NCBI GenBank assembly: GCA_944472135.2
Contig: OX235266.1
Span: 15,479,925-15,543,924 of the forward strand
Direction of reading: 5' to 3'
Length of the DNA: 64,000 nucleotides
DNA from: Trichobilharzia regenti
Taxonomy: Eukaryota > Platyhelminthes > Trematoda > Strigeidida > Schistosomatidae
The translations under genes were made by a program, and so were the position numbers. The notes under the pieces were generated by a model. The model was not told the DNA's origin. It did not search any database and saw only the letters and a list, made by a program, of their open reading frames with translations. Positions within the stretch are counted from its first letter, which is position 1. Each line of letters starts with the position of its first letter. Below, in pieces: positions 33,400-43,816 of this stretch.

Positions 33400-35560
33400 A
33401 TAAGGAAAGATATTAATTAACAAAGCAAAAGAATTATTGAAAAGAGCAATTGAAAAGGAAAAGTATGAAAGAATACTAGAAGTTGCACAAAAACGAAAAG
33501 AAACTACCCATGAAGAAACTAAAACGAAACAAAATCAAAAAATTTAATAAAAACTCATGATCGCAAAATGTACGAATGTGACATACAAATAAATAAAACC
33601 AATTGAATTGTAAACTTCTCAGAGAGAAAACTAACAGAAGCAGAGGAAAGCGTACAGATGAAAGGGATGAACTACAATGTTAGTGACAAAAGATTCAAAC
33701 CGGAAGATATTATACCTGTGATTGAAATGGCACTCGAAGGACATGATAAGCAAAAAACAGAATTGGCACGGGCACAATGTGCATTAACCTTAAAAAAAAA
33801 CAAAAAAACAAGAAAAATTAAATATATAACGAAGGAGGAACTAAAGGCATTTCAAGACATAAAAGCAGATAAATTCATTCATTGTCACTACTCAAGCAGA
33901 CAAAGGAAACACAGCAGTGCTACTTAACAAAACAACATTTAGTGAAAAAATGAATGAGCATTTACATTCTAGACCCTGTACTCTAATGACGAAATCATCA
34001 GAAACAATCACAAACAAAACGATGAAAGAAGCTGCAAAGATAGTTAGAAAGATAACAGAAGTAGTTGGCAGGTCAAAATGGTTTGAAATTATCCCGAAAT
34101 CATGTAATATACTCAGGGTATATGGCAAAATAAAACTCCATAAAGAAGGGTATCCGATTAGAGTGATTGTAGATTTTAGAAACACAACGACGTACACGCT
34201 GTCAAGATTTCTCTCAACAATACTAAGACTGACGAGAGACAGTTCAAAGGCTAGAATAGTAGGTTCATTTGAATTAGTGAGAAGACTAAAAAAACATTAA
34301 AATAGAGGAAGAGAAAATACTAGTCAGCTTTGATGTAAACAGTCTTTATACTAAAATACGCATTCAAATTGACATGAATGCCCTGAAAACGAAACTAAAA
34401 TAAGATGATGGCCTATGAGACAGAACACAGTTATCCGTAGGAGAGATAACAAAAGGGGTGGAATTCTGTCTAACAACAGCATATTTTACATTCGAAGGAA
34501 AAATATGCTAGCAGAATGAAAGAGTAACCATGGGAAGAGAATGCACTTAAACCATTCAGGTCATCGATAAAATGTTGGTGGAGATATGTAGACGACACGT
34601 TAGTAATAATGAGAAAGAACTATGTTCAGAAATTCTTCTCACACATAAACAGTCATGTGGACTGAATAAAGTTCCCTATAGACATTGAAGATGAAATTGA
34701 GGAACTGCCTACGCTAGACTGCAAAATACACAGAGTAACAAATGGCAGCATAAAAAGGACGCTATGTAGAAAAACTACACATTCTGGAAAATTCCTTGAT
34801 TATCACTCACCTCATTCACTTACGGAGAATAAGGATTAATACAAGGTCTTGCAGATAGAATACATAGACTTACAACAACACCAGAGGACCAGCGTAAAGA
34901 AATAAACGTCTTATTCAAAATGTCGCTCGAAAATAACTTCCCGAAAGCAGAGACAATATAAAGAAGAAAACAGAGTAAAATCAGAGAATGACAAGAAGGA
35001 GGAAGGCAAGAAAACAGTCACAATACAATACAAAAATGGTACATCAGAGGCAATTCGAAAAAAAGCTAAAAAATATTGGAATTCGTACCATGTTTAAACC
35101 AGCGTATCTGATTAAAAATAAAACAAATCAACTAAAAGATCCAATAAAAATGATGGATAAAAGCACTAATGTAATTTACAAATATATCTTGTGTCAAGTG
35201 TCAGATTAAATATGTAGGTCAAACGTCCAGATCACTCAAAATAAGAGGGAATGAACATTAACGCCTGCCTAACTAAAGGTCATCCATCCCACAGGTACAC
35301 AAGCTTACAATAATTTAGGGAAAAAATCGTCTACAACTGCAGATGCACCATGGGACAAAAACTGCAATATTAACTGAAACGATGTTTGCATTCTGAAATC
35401 TAATATGAACAAATGGAAAGAGAGACTAATAACGCAATCCATATTCATTAAGGTTACACCGGATACATGTAACAAGGGTGACGCAGCAGCACAACTGTCA
35501 ACAACCTGGAATATAATTCTGGATATAAAAAAATGAATGAACAAAAAAATGAACTACATA
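33400..35560 (+). mobile_element. Penelope-like element remnant (most of the ORF, decayed)
   Basis: Plus strand, spread over at least four frames. The order of recognisable blocks is: NYNVSDKRFKPEDI (33667-), ...LRVYGKIKLHKEGYPIRVIV (~34110-34170) with TLSRFLSTIL, VSFDVNSLYTKI (~34325), RYVDDTLVIM (~34590), FKPAYLIKNKTNQLKD (35090-), and a GIY-YIG-like YVGQTSRSLKIRG (~35210-35250). These are the RT fingers/palm and endonuclease of PLEs. Numerous stops make it non-functional. Confidence 0.85.
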
Positions 35561-35790
35561 TATATGAGTACAAATCATAAATGTGTGAATTAAGAAAACA
35601 AATGATCAGATTACGTGAGTCATTGGCTAACTGTTGATAAACAAATGAAGTCCAAAAAAATATAAGTGGTGAGTTAAGCTCATTTGGTTAGACATCAAAC
35701 ACATAAAGCATGAAGCTTATTAAATGATGACGTAACTAAGAGTAAAAAGAGATCAACATCGACGTTTAGTAAAAGATGATATATTCAAGT
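35560..35790. other. Unassigned DNA
   Basis: No recognisable feature. Confidence 0.4.
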
Positions 35791-35796
35791 ATTGGA

Positions 35797-35996
35797 TTTG
35801 CAGGGATTTTGTTTGGTTGTAGGATTTCATCATCATGAGCTGACACTAGTTAGACAAGCATTGGAAAACCATCTGGGAGTACTGGACAGCTGTTTCGTCC
35901 TAGTTTGGGGCTGTTCAGTAGTACGAACCCAGAGGAGTTGGAACCCAGGACTTTCTGGTTACAAGACGAGCTCGTTGTCCATTGGGCCACTGGGAC
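35797..35996 (-). repeat. Hammerhead-bearing tRNA SINE, minus copy
   Basis: Minus sense: tRNA-like head (TCCCAGTGGCCCAATGG, B box GGGTTCCAACTCC), then a hammerhead-like segment at 35879-35924 with GUAC...GUAC stem ends, CUGAACA (one change from CUGANGA), GAAA and GUC. The tail ends ...TCAGCTCATGATGATGAAATCC. The tail motif reappears inverted at 36000-36055. Confidence 0.72.
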
Positions 35997-36059
35997 CTGA
36001 TGTCAGCTCATGATGAAATTCTCCATGCAATCAAACAAAATCCCTACAAATCCAATATT

Positions 36060-36259
36060 TGAAAATTAATCTGATGTTCACTAGTGACTGGCCCTATTCA
36101 TGCAGTTCTATTGAGAGACCGTGACCAGGTTGAAGATGAGGCAGTAACTCATCGAAGAAGACATTGAGAAGTGGTCGTGTTGTGTCATGAATTCGCAGTA
36201 GTTAGAATTCATGGGTTAGCCATTGGTTTAGGTAAGTTACTAAGTATGATATCAAGTAA
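36060..36259 (+). repeat. SINE-associated spacer segment
   Basis: Matches, with divergence, the complement of 42068-42283: GTGACTGGCCCTATTCA, then a run ending GAATTCATGGGTTAGCCATTGG before the tRNA-like head. This suggests that the repeating unit is spacer plus tRNA head plus ribozyme plus tail. Confidence 0.6.
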
Positions 36260-36440
36260 GTCCCAGTGGCTCAATGGACTACGAGCTCGCCTTACTTGTA
36301 ACCAGAAGGTCCTGGGTTCAAACCCCGTGGTGTGGGTGTGTACTGATGAAGAGTCCCAAACTAGGCTGATGAAACAGCTTATCAGTACTCCCAGCTAGTT
36401 TTCCAATATTTCTCTAACTGATGTGTCAGCTCATCATGAT
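36260..36440 (+). repeat. Hammerhead-bearing tRNA SINE, plus copy
   Basis: tRNA-like A region (GTCCCAGTGGCTCAATGG) and B box GGGTTCAAACCCC (36314-36326), typical of internal RNA polymerase III promoters. Hammerhead-like segment 36340-36388: stem I GUACUGA/UCAGUAC (7 pairs) is perfect, but the first core base and the cleavage triplet (AUC for GUC) differ from the 41.9-kb copy. The tail is GTCAGCTCATCATGATGAAATCC. Confidence 0.75.
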
Positions 36441-37140
36441 GAAATCCTTCATGAAAAGATGGAGGAATCATCAATTAATAGTAACTGACAAGTTACTGAG
36501 GTAGGGAGAGACTTACTATGAATCCTTTTTGGAATTTATATGTCAGCTTTTAAAGGTTTAATAGCAATGACCTCTGCAAATCTCAAGAGGTTAAAGCTTA
36601 ATTGTTTGTTGTTTATTATTTTGAAGGAATTCCTGTTTCCATCAGAAGTCTCATAACTTCACTGTTCAAAGATTTACTTCAAGTTTAATCACAGACTGTA
36701 TGGTGTGTGTGTGTGGTGTTCAGAAAATCTAAGACAGGCTCTTCTTTGTGTTCTTACAATGTATCTGCTTCAGTTACTACACGTAAATTAGAGCTTACGG
36801 AGGTAGGGTATCTGTCAACTTTCCACTGTACTTTTCAGTATACAGGAATCAATCTAGCCTCAGTGAATGTTATAGCTGGTAGCTTTTTAACTTAATGGTA
36901 TTAGATGGTCGGAGGTAATCGACAGGAAGCCTTGGACCTAGGTTTCGTGCTAGGTGGCACTCGTCAGCAAGGTGTATCTGCAACCGATTGCCTCCAACCA
37001 TCTAATACCATCAAATCAATGTGCACCGTGATGGCGAGCTACCTAGAATGGTGGTCACATTACACCCTGACTGACAGAATTCAGTCTGCACCAATCAGAG
37101 GACTAGACACATCACACTAGTTATTAGTGTCAAATCAAAA
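36440..37140. other. Unassigned DNA with a small foldback
   Basis: TGGTATTAGATGGTCGGAGG (36897-) is repeated inverted at 36987-37012 with 2 mismatches in 26, flanking a 64-nt loop. The rest is unassigned. Confidence 0.45.
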
Positions 37141-37143
37141 CTT

Positions 37144-37970
37144 TTAAACTTGTCTCTTGGTCATTACTGAGATAATGTCAACTATTAATTTTAGATGGAT
37201 GAATACAGGATTTACATGCAATGAACATATATTGAAAAGCTGGCGACTAAGAGGAAGTAAATCTTTGATTAGTGCAGCGCAGTCACAAGATATCTGACTG
37301 ACATAGGGCATCAGGTAGACACATCTTGAATTCCTACAAAATAATAAACAAGCAATCAAACTGAAGGAGAGACATAATTCCAAACTTAGCATTCAAGAAC
37401 AAAATGCACTGAGGAAACTGAAGAACAGAAAAGACATAGTTATTCTACCGGCTGACAAAGGAAGACCAACAGTAGTCATGGACACAGAAGACCAGAATAA
37501 AGAAAGCAGATGGTTTTCTCAGAGATAGTAATGTGTATCAGTAGTTGGCGAAAAACGTATACAAACATCAAAATAACATTAAATAAACTAACGAAATCAC
37601 GACGAATTACAAAACAAGGCCAATGGCGAGTGAAATCTAACGGACCTATTTTACCTCGATAATATGTTAAACTGAAACTACACCAACCGAACATTCCTTA
37701 AAGATCAATAGTTTCACTGCCAAGGACACTGACATATAATCTATCTAAAGAACGTTTTAGGAAATTAAAATACCTGACAGAATCATGCGACCATTCCATT
37801 CATTCGTCAATCCAATTTTTAGAGAAAATCAAAAACATTCAAGTGGATGACAATAAAATGATGGTGTCCTTTGATGTTACAGCATTGTATACATTTCCAG
37901 TGGTCCAAAACTAGCAAAAGTAGAAAGCATGCAACAATTACCCTATAGCGATGAAAACATAAAAACGAAA
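37144..37970 (+). mobile_element. Penelope-like element remnant (RT N-terminal part)
   Basis: Plus strand. The reading LKNRKDIVILPADKGRPTVV (~37410-37475) is the conserved block upstream of PLE RT. Later KLHQPNIP, ERFRKLKYLTESCDHSIHSS and MMVSFDVTALYTF (~37855-37895) are the RT palm start. Stops and frameshifts occur throughout. It breaks off near 37970, next to the short PLE-associated repeat. Confidence 0.85.
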
Positions 37971-38075
37971 TGTTCAACTCGATATAAGAATAAAACTTGT
38001 GCACTGTGGTACAGTATAATTCCATTATGGGTAAAATTTATATATGTGTAAAACATGGGCACTGTGGTAGTAAGT

Positions 38076-38936
38076 AATTCCATATTAGTTTGTTTATTAG
38101 ATGTATTACATAGTGAAACGGTATTATTTACTGGATGACGTTTCGAATACAATTTGTTCTTTTTTTTCCTTCACGTGTTCCCAGTGGAACATAGGGCTTC
38201 AAGCTAGAAGCTTGAAGTTTCTGTAGCAGTGGTGTTTATTTTTACAGGATGAGGTTACCAGCCTCATGCATGACCTTTCCTCTTTACCAGCTTTATTGTT
38301 CATAATCATATCATCAATTATAATCACACGACTTCGAAACTTGAGTTTTATAGTTTTCTTTGTCTTCTATTTGTCGTAGGGGTAGTAGAATTTTCCAGAT
38401 GTTCAGATATCTGGGAGAGATGTTGAATCATTCCTATTACATGTATTCTCTGTCAGCTGATTCGATAAACAAAGCTTCTGTTATCAGTCTCTCCCTCCAC
38501 CCTACGACATTAGATTTTAAAACTGTCATCCTATCCCATCCATCCTATTGTATGGTTGGATGTAACTGCATATTGTATAGTGCTATAGCTGAACTATTCT
38601 CTAGATTTCTTATCTTATTCGGGTCAACCAATCTAGATTTTGCTGCTAGGTTTTTATGCTCGGCTAGTCTGACTGACTGCACCTGTTCCTGTTCTACTAG
38701 TAATAGGAATGATTTAACACCTGTCCCAGATATCTGGAAAATTCTACTACCTCTAGGTTGACAAGCAGGAGAGAACAAAGAAAACTACAAAACTCAAGTT
38801 TCGAAGTTGTGTGGTTATAATTGATGAAGTGACTATGAAAAATGATGAATTGTGTTCGAAACTTTGTCATCCAGTAAATACTAATACTGCTTCACTCATT
38901 GTGTGATACATCTAATAAACAAACTAATATGGAATA
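38076..38936. repeat. Large imperfect inverted repeat
   Basis: The left arm (38076-38440) and right arm (38700-38936) are complementary: TCCATATTAGTTTGTTTATTAGATGTAT..., TTTACTGGATGAC, CGAAACTTGAGTTTT, CAGATATCTGG and GGAATGAT blocks match in inverted order. The left arm has ~150 bp of extra sequence. A single-orientation relative is at 50515-50740. No transposase frame is present. Confidence 0.65.
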
Positions 38937-38939
38937 AGT

Positions 38940-39290
38940 ATTATAACGAGATCAATAGATAGTGCCATTTCATCTCATCTAACGATTAGTGAACATCAAA
39001 TCAAAAGAAATGAGTCATTTACGGTTGTATATCGAGTACTAAACAGTCTGTCTAAAGGCACACCATAACATCTCTTCACTTCAGCTAAAGCTACACATGT
39101 CACTAAGATGAAACCTGACGTGTATGTGTGCAAAAATGAGCACACTCATCCTCTTTTTCTACCCTGGTCTACTATAATGTCATCAGGGACATAATCATCC
39201 ATATTTTCATGACTTTCTTACTCCTTTTCATTTAGTTTACTTCACTCTGTAATTATCTTTATTATATGTCGACCTTTGTAGTTTACACTA
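38940..39290. other. Unassigned DNA
   Basis: No recognisable feature. Confidence 0.4.
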
Positions 39291-39293
39291 AGA

Positions 39294-39382
39294 TTGTAAC
39301 AAGAGAAGACCAGGGCCAGGTAACAGATCGTTCATTTAAGAAATCAATAGATATTTATAGATTTTCATGTACATTATTATAG
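39294..39382 (-). repeat. Partial copy of the LTR-like repeat
   Basis: TTGTAACAAGAGAAGACCAG...GTACATTATTATAG, complementary to the 3' part of 32960-33193. It sits directly upstream of the RTE copy. Confidence 0.55.
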
Positions 39383-39384
39383 AT

Positions 39385-40975
39385 TATTGTGGGCAAGCAA
39401 ACAGAGATCCTAAAAGCTGGAAAAGCAGCAGGACCAGATGGAATTCCAGCAGAAGCATTGAAAATAGACCCAGAGACAACAGTGGACTTGATGACGCCAT
39501 TACTGGAGAAGGTGTGGAAAGAGGGCAAATTACGCGAGGATTGGGAGAAAGGATACTTATTCCAAATACCAAAGAAAGGAGACTTAAGTCAATGCAAAAA
39601 CTGGCGCGGAATTATGCTCTTGTTCATCCCAAGCAAAATACTAAGCCGTATCACCCTGGAGAGAATCAAACAAGTCAACCTGGATGAAAAACTTCGACCG
39701 GAACAAGCTGGATTCAGGAGAAACAAGTCATGTGTTGATCAAATCGCCACACTACGGATCATCATTGAGCAAAGCTTCGAATGACATTCACCTCTCTATC
39801 TCAACTTCATCGACTTTGAAAAGGCCTTCGACAACGCAGCATCGATCGACAGGTGACTTGGCAGCTACTTCGCTACTACGGGGTACCGCCGACAATTATA
39901 CATCTCATCCAACAGTTATACGACAATGCAGCATACCAAGTAATCTACAACAGGAAACTCACGGAAACTTTCGAAGTGAATACGATAATAAGACAAGGTG
40001 TCTGGCTACCTACTATCACCAATGATTTTCCTGATTGCAGTAGATTGGATAATGCGACAGACAACGACCAATGAGGAAACAGGCATTAAATGGACTCACA
40101 CAAAAAACTTGGAGGATCTGGAATTCGCTGATGTGGTGTATATGTATGATTTCCCACAAACTGGAAGATATGCAAGTGAAAACCAATAAGTTGGCAGTAG
40201 AAGAAGCATCAAAGATAGGACTTCATTTCAGGTGAACGTAGAGAAAACAGAGGTGATGAAGATTCCTGGCCACCACAAACAGCAACAACAACAGACAACA
40301 ATCAGCCAGCATAAATGGGAGAACCTGAAAGAAACAACCTCCTTTACCTACCCTACCTGGGAAGAGTCGTTTCAACTACAGGCGGAACTGACGAGGATAT
40401 AGATCAAGGATCGGGAAAGCAAGAAAAGCTTTCATTACTTTCAAGTGTTTGTGGAGGTCAACAGCACTCAGCATCAAAAATAAGATCCGGATTTTCAACT
40501 CCAATGTGAAATCAGTGCCACTTAATATACGGATCAAAAACTTGGAGCGTCATAAAGAGCACATCAAACAAACTACTGACCTTCATTAACAGTTGTCTTC
40601 GCTCAATACTACTCAAGATCAGATGGCCGGCCAGAAAAGATCAGAAACAGGGATCTCTGACAATGAGCGAACCAACCCAGCGGGAACCGATTATGCAACA
40701 AATCTGCAGGAAGAAATCAAGGTGGATTGGATTGGCCATACTCTGAGGAAAACACCAAGTGACATTACTAGACAAGTCATTGCTCGAGTGGAGCCCAAAA
40801 GGTGAGCGGCGAGTTGTTCGTCAGTGCAAGGGGGACTTGGAGGAGGTCATGTGAAGAGGAGATGAAAGCAGATGGGCAGACATGGAGCCAGGTTAAAACT
40901 CTAGCAGAGAACTGAACGCATTGGAGACGCGCGGCTGAAGCCGTATGTTCCTCTAGGAATTAAAGGAAATAATAA
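39385..40975 (+). mobile_element. RTE (SR2-like) LINE copy, 5'-truncated, frameshifted
   Basis: RT begins with KAGKAAGPDGIPAEALK and continues PKKGDLSQCKNWRGIMLLFIPSKILSRI, LRPEQAGFRRNKSCVDQIATL, FIDFEKAFDN, then in other frames WQLLRYYGVPPTIIHLIQQLYDN and MIFLIAVDWIMR. The YADD-type block is degraded. The 3' end is CTCTAGGAATTAAAGGAAATAATAATAA, the AAT-rich tail typical of RTE. At least three frameshifts. The longest open piece is 39389-39784. Confidence 0.88.
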
Positions 40976-41447
40976 TAACAAATAAATAAACACAGTCTTT
41001 TGACTGGTGGTTTCTCGGTGAACGTTAATCTTTCATCTCTTTTTTATGACCGTTTCTTGAAGTTCAGATTATCTTTCTGCAACATTGTATCCGCCTAAGC
41101 AAAGTCTGCTGTGATTGGTTGTTGAGTCAGGCCCTTTATGTATAAGATTTATCAAAATAAAATCTTATCCATAATGGAGCTATACTCTACCACAGTGCCC
41201 AAGTTTTATACTTACACTGAGTCAGTCTTTATTCTTTTCTCATGACCACTATTGGGGACGTAAACATTGACGCAAATTACTGTCTACCAATTTTGGCTAT
41301 CAGCCAGCCCTGACCACACAACCTTATCGCGTTTCTAGTGTCTCTAAAATCCAATACTTGGATATTCGTAATCGTTCTTATATTTTAAATGACTGTAAAC
41401 TTTATATACGATTTAATAGTGTGAAATATTCCCATATCCCATGAATC
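40976..41447. other. Unassigned DNA with repeat fragments
   Basis: Contains a fragment of the LTR-like repeat (GCTGTGATTGGTTGTTGAG, ~41108) and the PLE-associated short repeat TACTCTACCACAGTGCCCAA (~41190). Confidence 0.5.
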
Positions 41448-41893
41448 AAAAGTCAATCTGAATGAAGAATATTCTCTTCAATAATTTCTCCTCTTCAGGT
41501 TCTTACAATTATAAAATAGTTGTAATATGTATTGTTGTTACAATAATGATAGCCAATTAGTTATGCGGCGGATACATTTGTTTCAACATAGAATAACAGG
41601 TTAGTAGTTATGGGGTGTCAAAATAAATAGCCGTATATGTGGGTGAGACAAACGTGCTCTGGGTTGAAATCGATTACAAAATATTTCGGTAAAATGGGAG
41701 TCTCCTACACAAATAGCTGAAGCTGTTGCAATAAGATCGACTAAACCGGAACTTTGTATCCAAAAATGAGAACACGTCCAGACGCTGTTCCTACCGTGGC
41801 CAAACTTGGATTGATGATTCTTCTTCTCACCAAGAGTGCTCCTTCCCCTTAACCCTCTTGGTTTTTTTCATTTGCTTATTATTATGATTATTT

Positions 41894-42067
41894 CAGGATT
41901 TCATCATGAGCTGACATTAGTTAGAGAACCATTGGAAAACCTGGGAGTACTAGACAGCTGTTTCGTCAGCCTAGTTTGGGACTCTTCAGCAGTACGCACC
42001 CACCGGGATTCGAATCCTGGACCTTCCGGTCACAAGGCGAGCTCGTATACCATTAAGCCACTGGGAC
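41894..42067 (-). ncRNA. tRNA-derived SINE with hammerhead ribozyme motif
   Basis: Minus sense: tRNA-like head (GAGTCCCAGTGGCTTAATGG; B box GGATTCGAATCCC) followed by a complete-looking hammerhead at 41947-41995. Stem I is GUACUG/UAGUAC, the core is CUGAAGA, a stem II begins GUC and ends GAC, then GAAA, a minimal stem III (C-G closing AGCU), and a GUC cleavage triplet before UAGUAC. This is the best-preserved ribozyme in the window. Hammerheads inside SINE-like SM-alpha repeats are known in schistosomes. Confidence 0.78.
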
Positions 42068-42345
42068 TCGATCCAATGGTCCTTGAATTCTAACTTCTGC
42101 CAATTCACGACATAGCGCGACCGCTAGCCAATGTCTTCAGCGAGTATTTGTCCTCACACCCGACCCTCTGCACCCTACTGGTCACGACTTCCCACTGGAA
42201 CCCAGGTAACTACCTACCTGAATAGGGCCAGTCGCCAGTGAGCATCTCATTGGTATTCAAGTGTTGGTTTGTAGGGATTTGGTTGGTTTCAGGATTTCAT
42301 CATGAGCTGACATTAGTTAGAGAACCATTGGAAAACCTGGGGGTA
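42068..42345 (-). repeat. SINE spacer and partial upstream unit starting at the ribozyme cleavage site
   Basis: Minus sense: begins at 42345 with GTACCCCCAGGTTTTCC, equivalent to the product just 3' of the hammerhead cleavage site, and runs through the SINE tail and a ~215-bp spacer into the head of the SINE at 42067. The spacer includes CACTGGCGACTGGCCCTATTC. Confidence 0.65.
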
Positions 42346-42920
42346 CAATTATTATTATTATTCGTCATAATTTATACCCTTCATGCAAACATCCCCTCAC
42401 TACTATCGAATTTTCCATTTACACTATCGGGACGTATTATTAGTGATATTACGTTTTTTCTCAATATATGCCTCCACCTGTTTCATTTAACATATTCGTT
42501 ATCTCACTATGAACCCCTCATTCCAGTCTTACTATCTCCTGTTTAAAACATGCCACATTGTACTAGCCACTCACTCACCTGACACCTTTTATAACCTTGA
42601 ACTGACTTGTCAATTTTCCTACCCCACACTCTACAAATCTATTATGACGACTAATAACCACCATTGTCTCCCATTTTACCAAAATATTTTGTAATCGATT
42701 TCAACCCAGAGCACGTTTGTCTCACCCACATATACGGCTATTTATTTTGACACCCCATAACTACTAACCTGTTATTCTATGTTGAAACAAATGTATCCGC
42801 CGCATAACTAATTGGCTATCATTATTGTAACAACAATACATATTACAACTATTTTATAATTGTAAGAACCTGAAGAGGAGAAATTATTGAAGAGAATATT
42901 CTTCATTCAGATTGACTTTT

Positions 42921-43276
42921 AAATTTATATACATTCGATTGGCAATGTTAACTATCGGACTATCATTCCATCTCATACGTATGTAACTCAATACAAGCAG
43001 TTTCTGATATCAAATTTTCATTTGCACTTAATGGCTGGCCATTTTGTATTCTAATATTTATGGATTTATATAACTATACAGTATGAAGTAGTTGTTCAAA
43101 TCAATAATCGTTCTCTTAGAATCATCTTGTTCTGATATCTAACAAAGTGAGCTTCATTCACAATAAATATGTTTTTCTCATGCCTTCATTTGTGTACTAA
43201 CAATTTACTTATGATTCACCTGTTCTTATAATTTATATACCTCAATATATCGTCGTTAACCTTGTTCTCATTATAT
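42921..43276. other. Unassigned AT-rich DNA
   Basis: No recognisable feature. Confidence 0.4.
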
Positions 43277-43557
43277 TGTAACAACAGAAGACAAGGGCCA
43301 GGCAACAGATCGTTTTATTATGGAAATCAACACGTATATATATATATATATTTCACATACATTATTACAGCCTAAGCAAGTAGATAAGCGCAGTCATCTG
43401 ACTGGTTGTTTATCAGAAGTTAGGCAGACAAACGCAGGCTTCAGATTGGTTGTTTAGGGATTCCTCGAAAAATAGAGTTCTCTATCTGCGAATCATATTT
43501 TGCCACGTTAACTTTGCTGTGATTGGTTGTTAAATCAGCCTTGTACATATTTTCTCA
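43277..43557 (-). repeat. LTR-like dispersed repeat, longer copy
   Basis: 281 bp, complement of the 32960-33193 type with an extra CCAAT-type box unit (ACTGGTTGTTTATCAG) and an (AT)n run at ~43338. No target duplication. Confidence 0.55.
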
Positions 43558-43816
43558 CGGCCTGCTCTCACCACAATATGAGGTACTTCAGTTGTGTATT
43601 ACACACACAGAGAGAGAGAATATGAGTACAGCAGTAATGATTTTATATTGTACTGACTAATCATTTTGAAGGAAAGGATACTGAACAAAGAGTACTCAAT
43701 TGGATAACCCCTTCATCATCAGGCTCCACAGTTATATATACATCGCAGTGAATAAATGAATAAATTAGTGTTATGAACAACAATAACGTTGTTTAAATAA
43801 CATCGAATCAATAATA

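Larger units (their letters stand above)
41448..42920. repeat. 253-bp inverted repeat, near-perfect, around a 967-bp spacer
   Basis: Arms 41448-41700 and 42668-42920 are reverse complements with a single mismatch that I can find (TTTCGG against TTTTGG). The spacer holds one and a bit copies of the hammerhead SINE unit plus unique AT-rich DNA. No transposase frame and no flanking direct repeat were found. It could be a foldback or TIR element, or the product of a recent inverted duplication. Confidence 0.85.

Noticed and set aside
36260..36335. Candidate genuine tRNA gene
   Set aside because: A and B boxes are present, but no cloverleaf with acceptor stem can be drawn and the sequence continues into the SINE ribozyme region.
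43621..43816. Possible PLE 5' terminal repeat pairing with 46790-46830 (AACTACAGTTTTTGC)
   Set aside because: The match is short and inverted, and could be chance or a palindromic motif; no clear element end.
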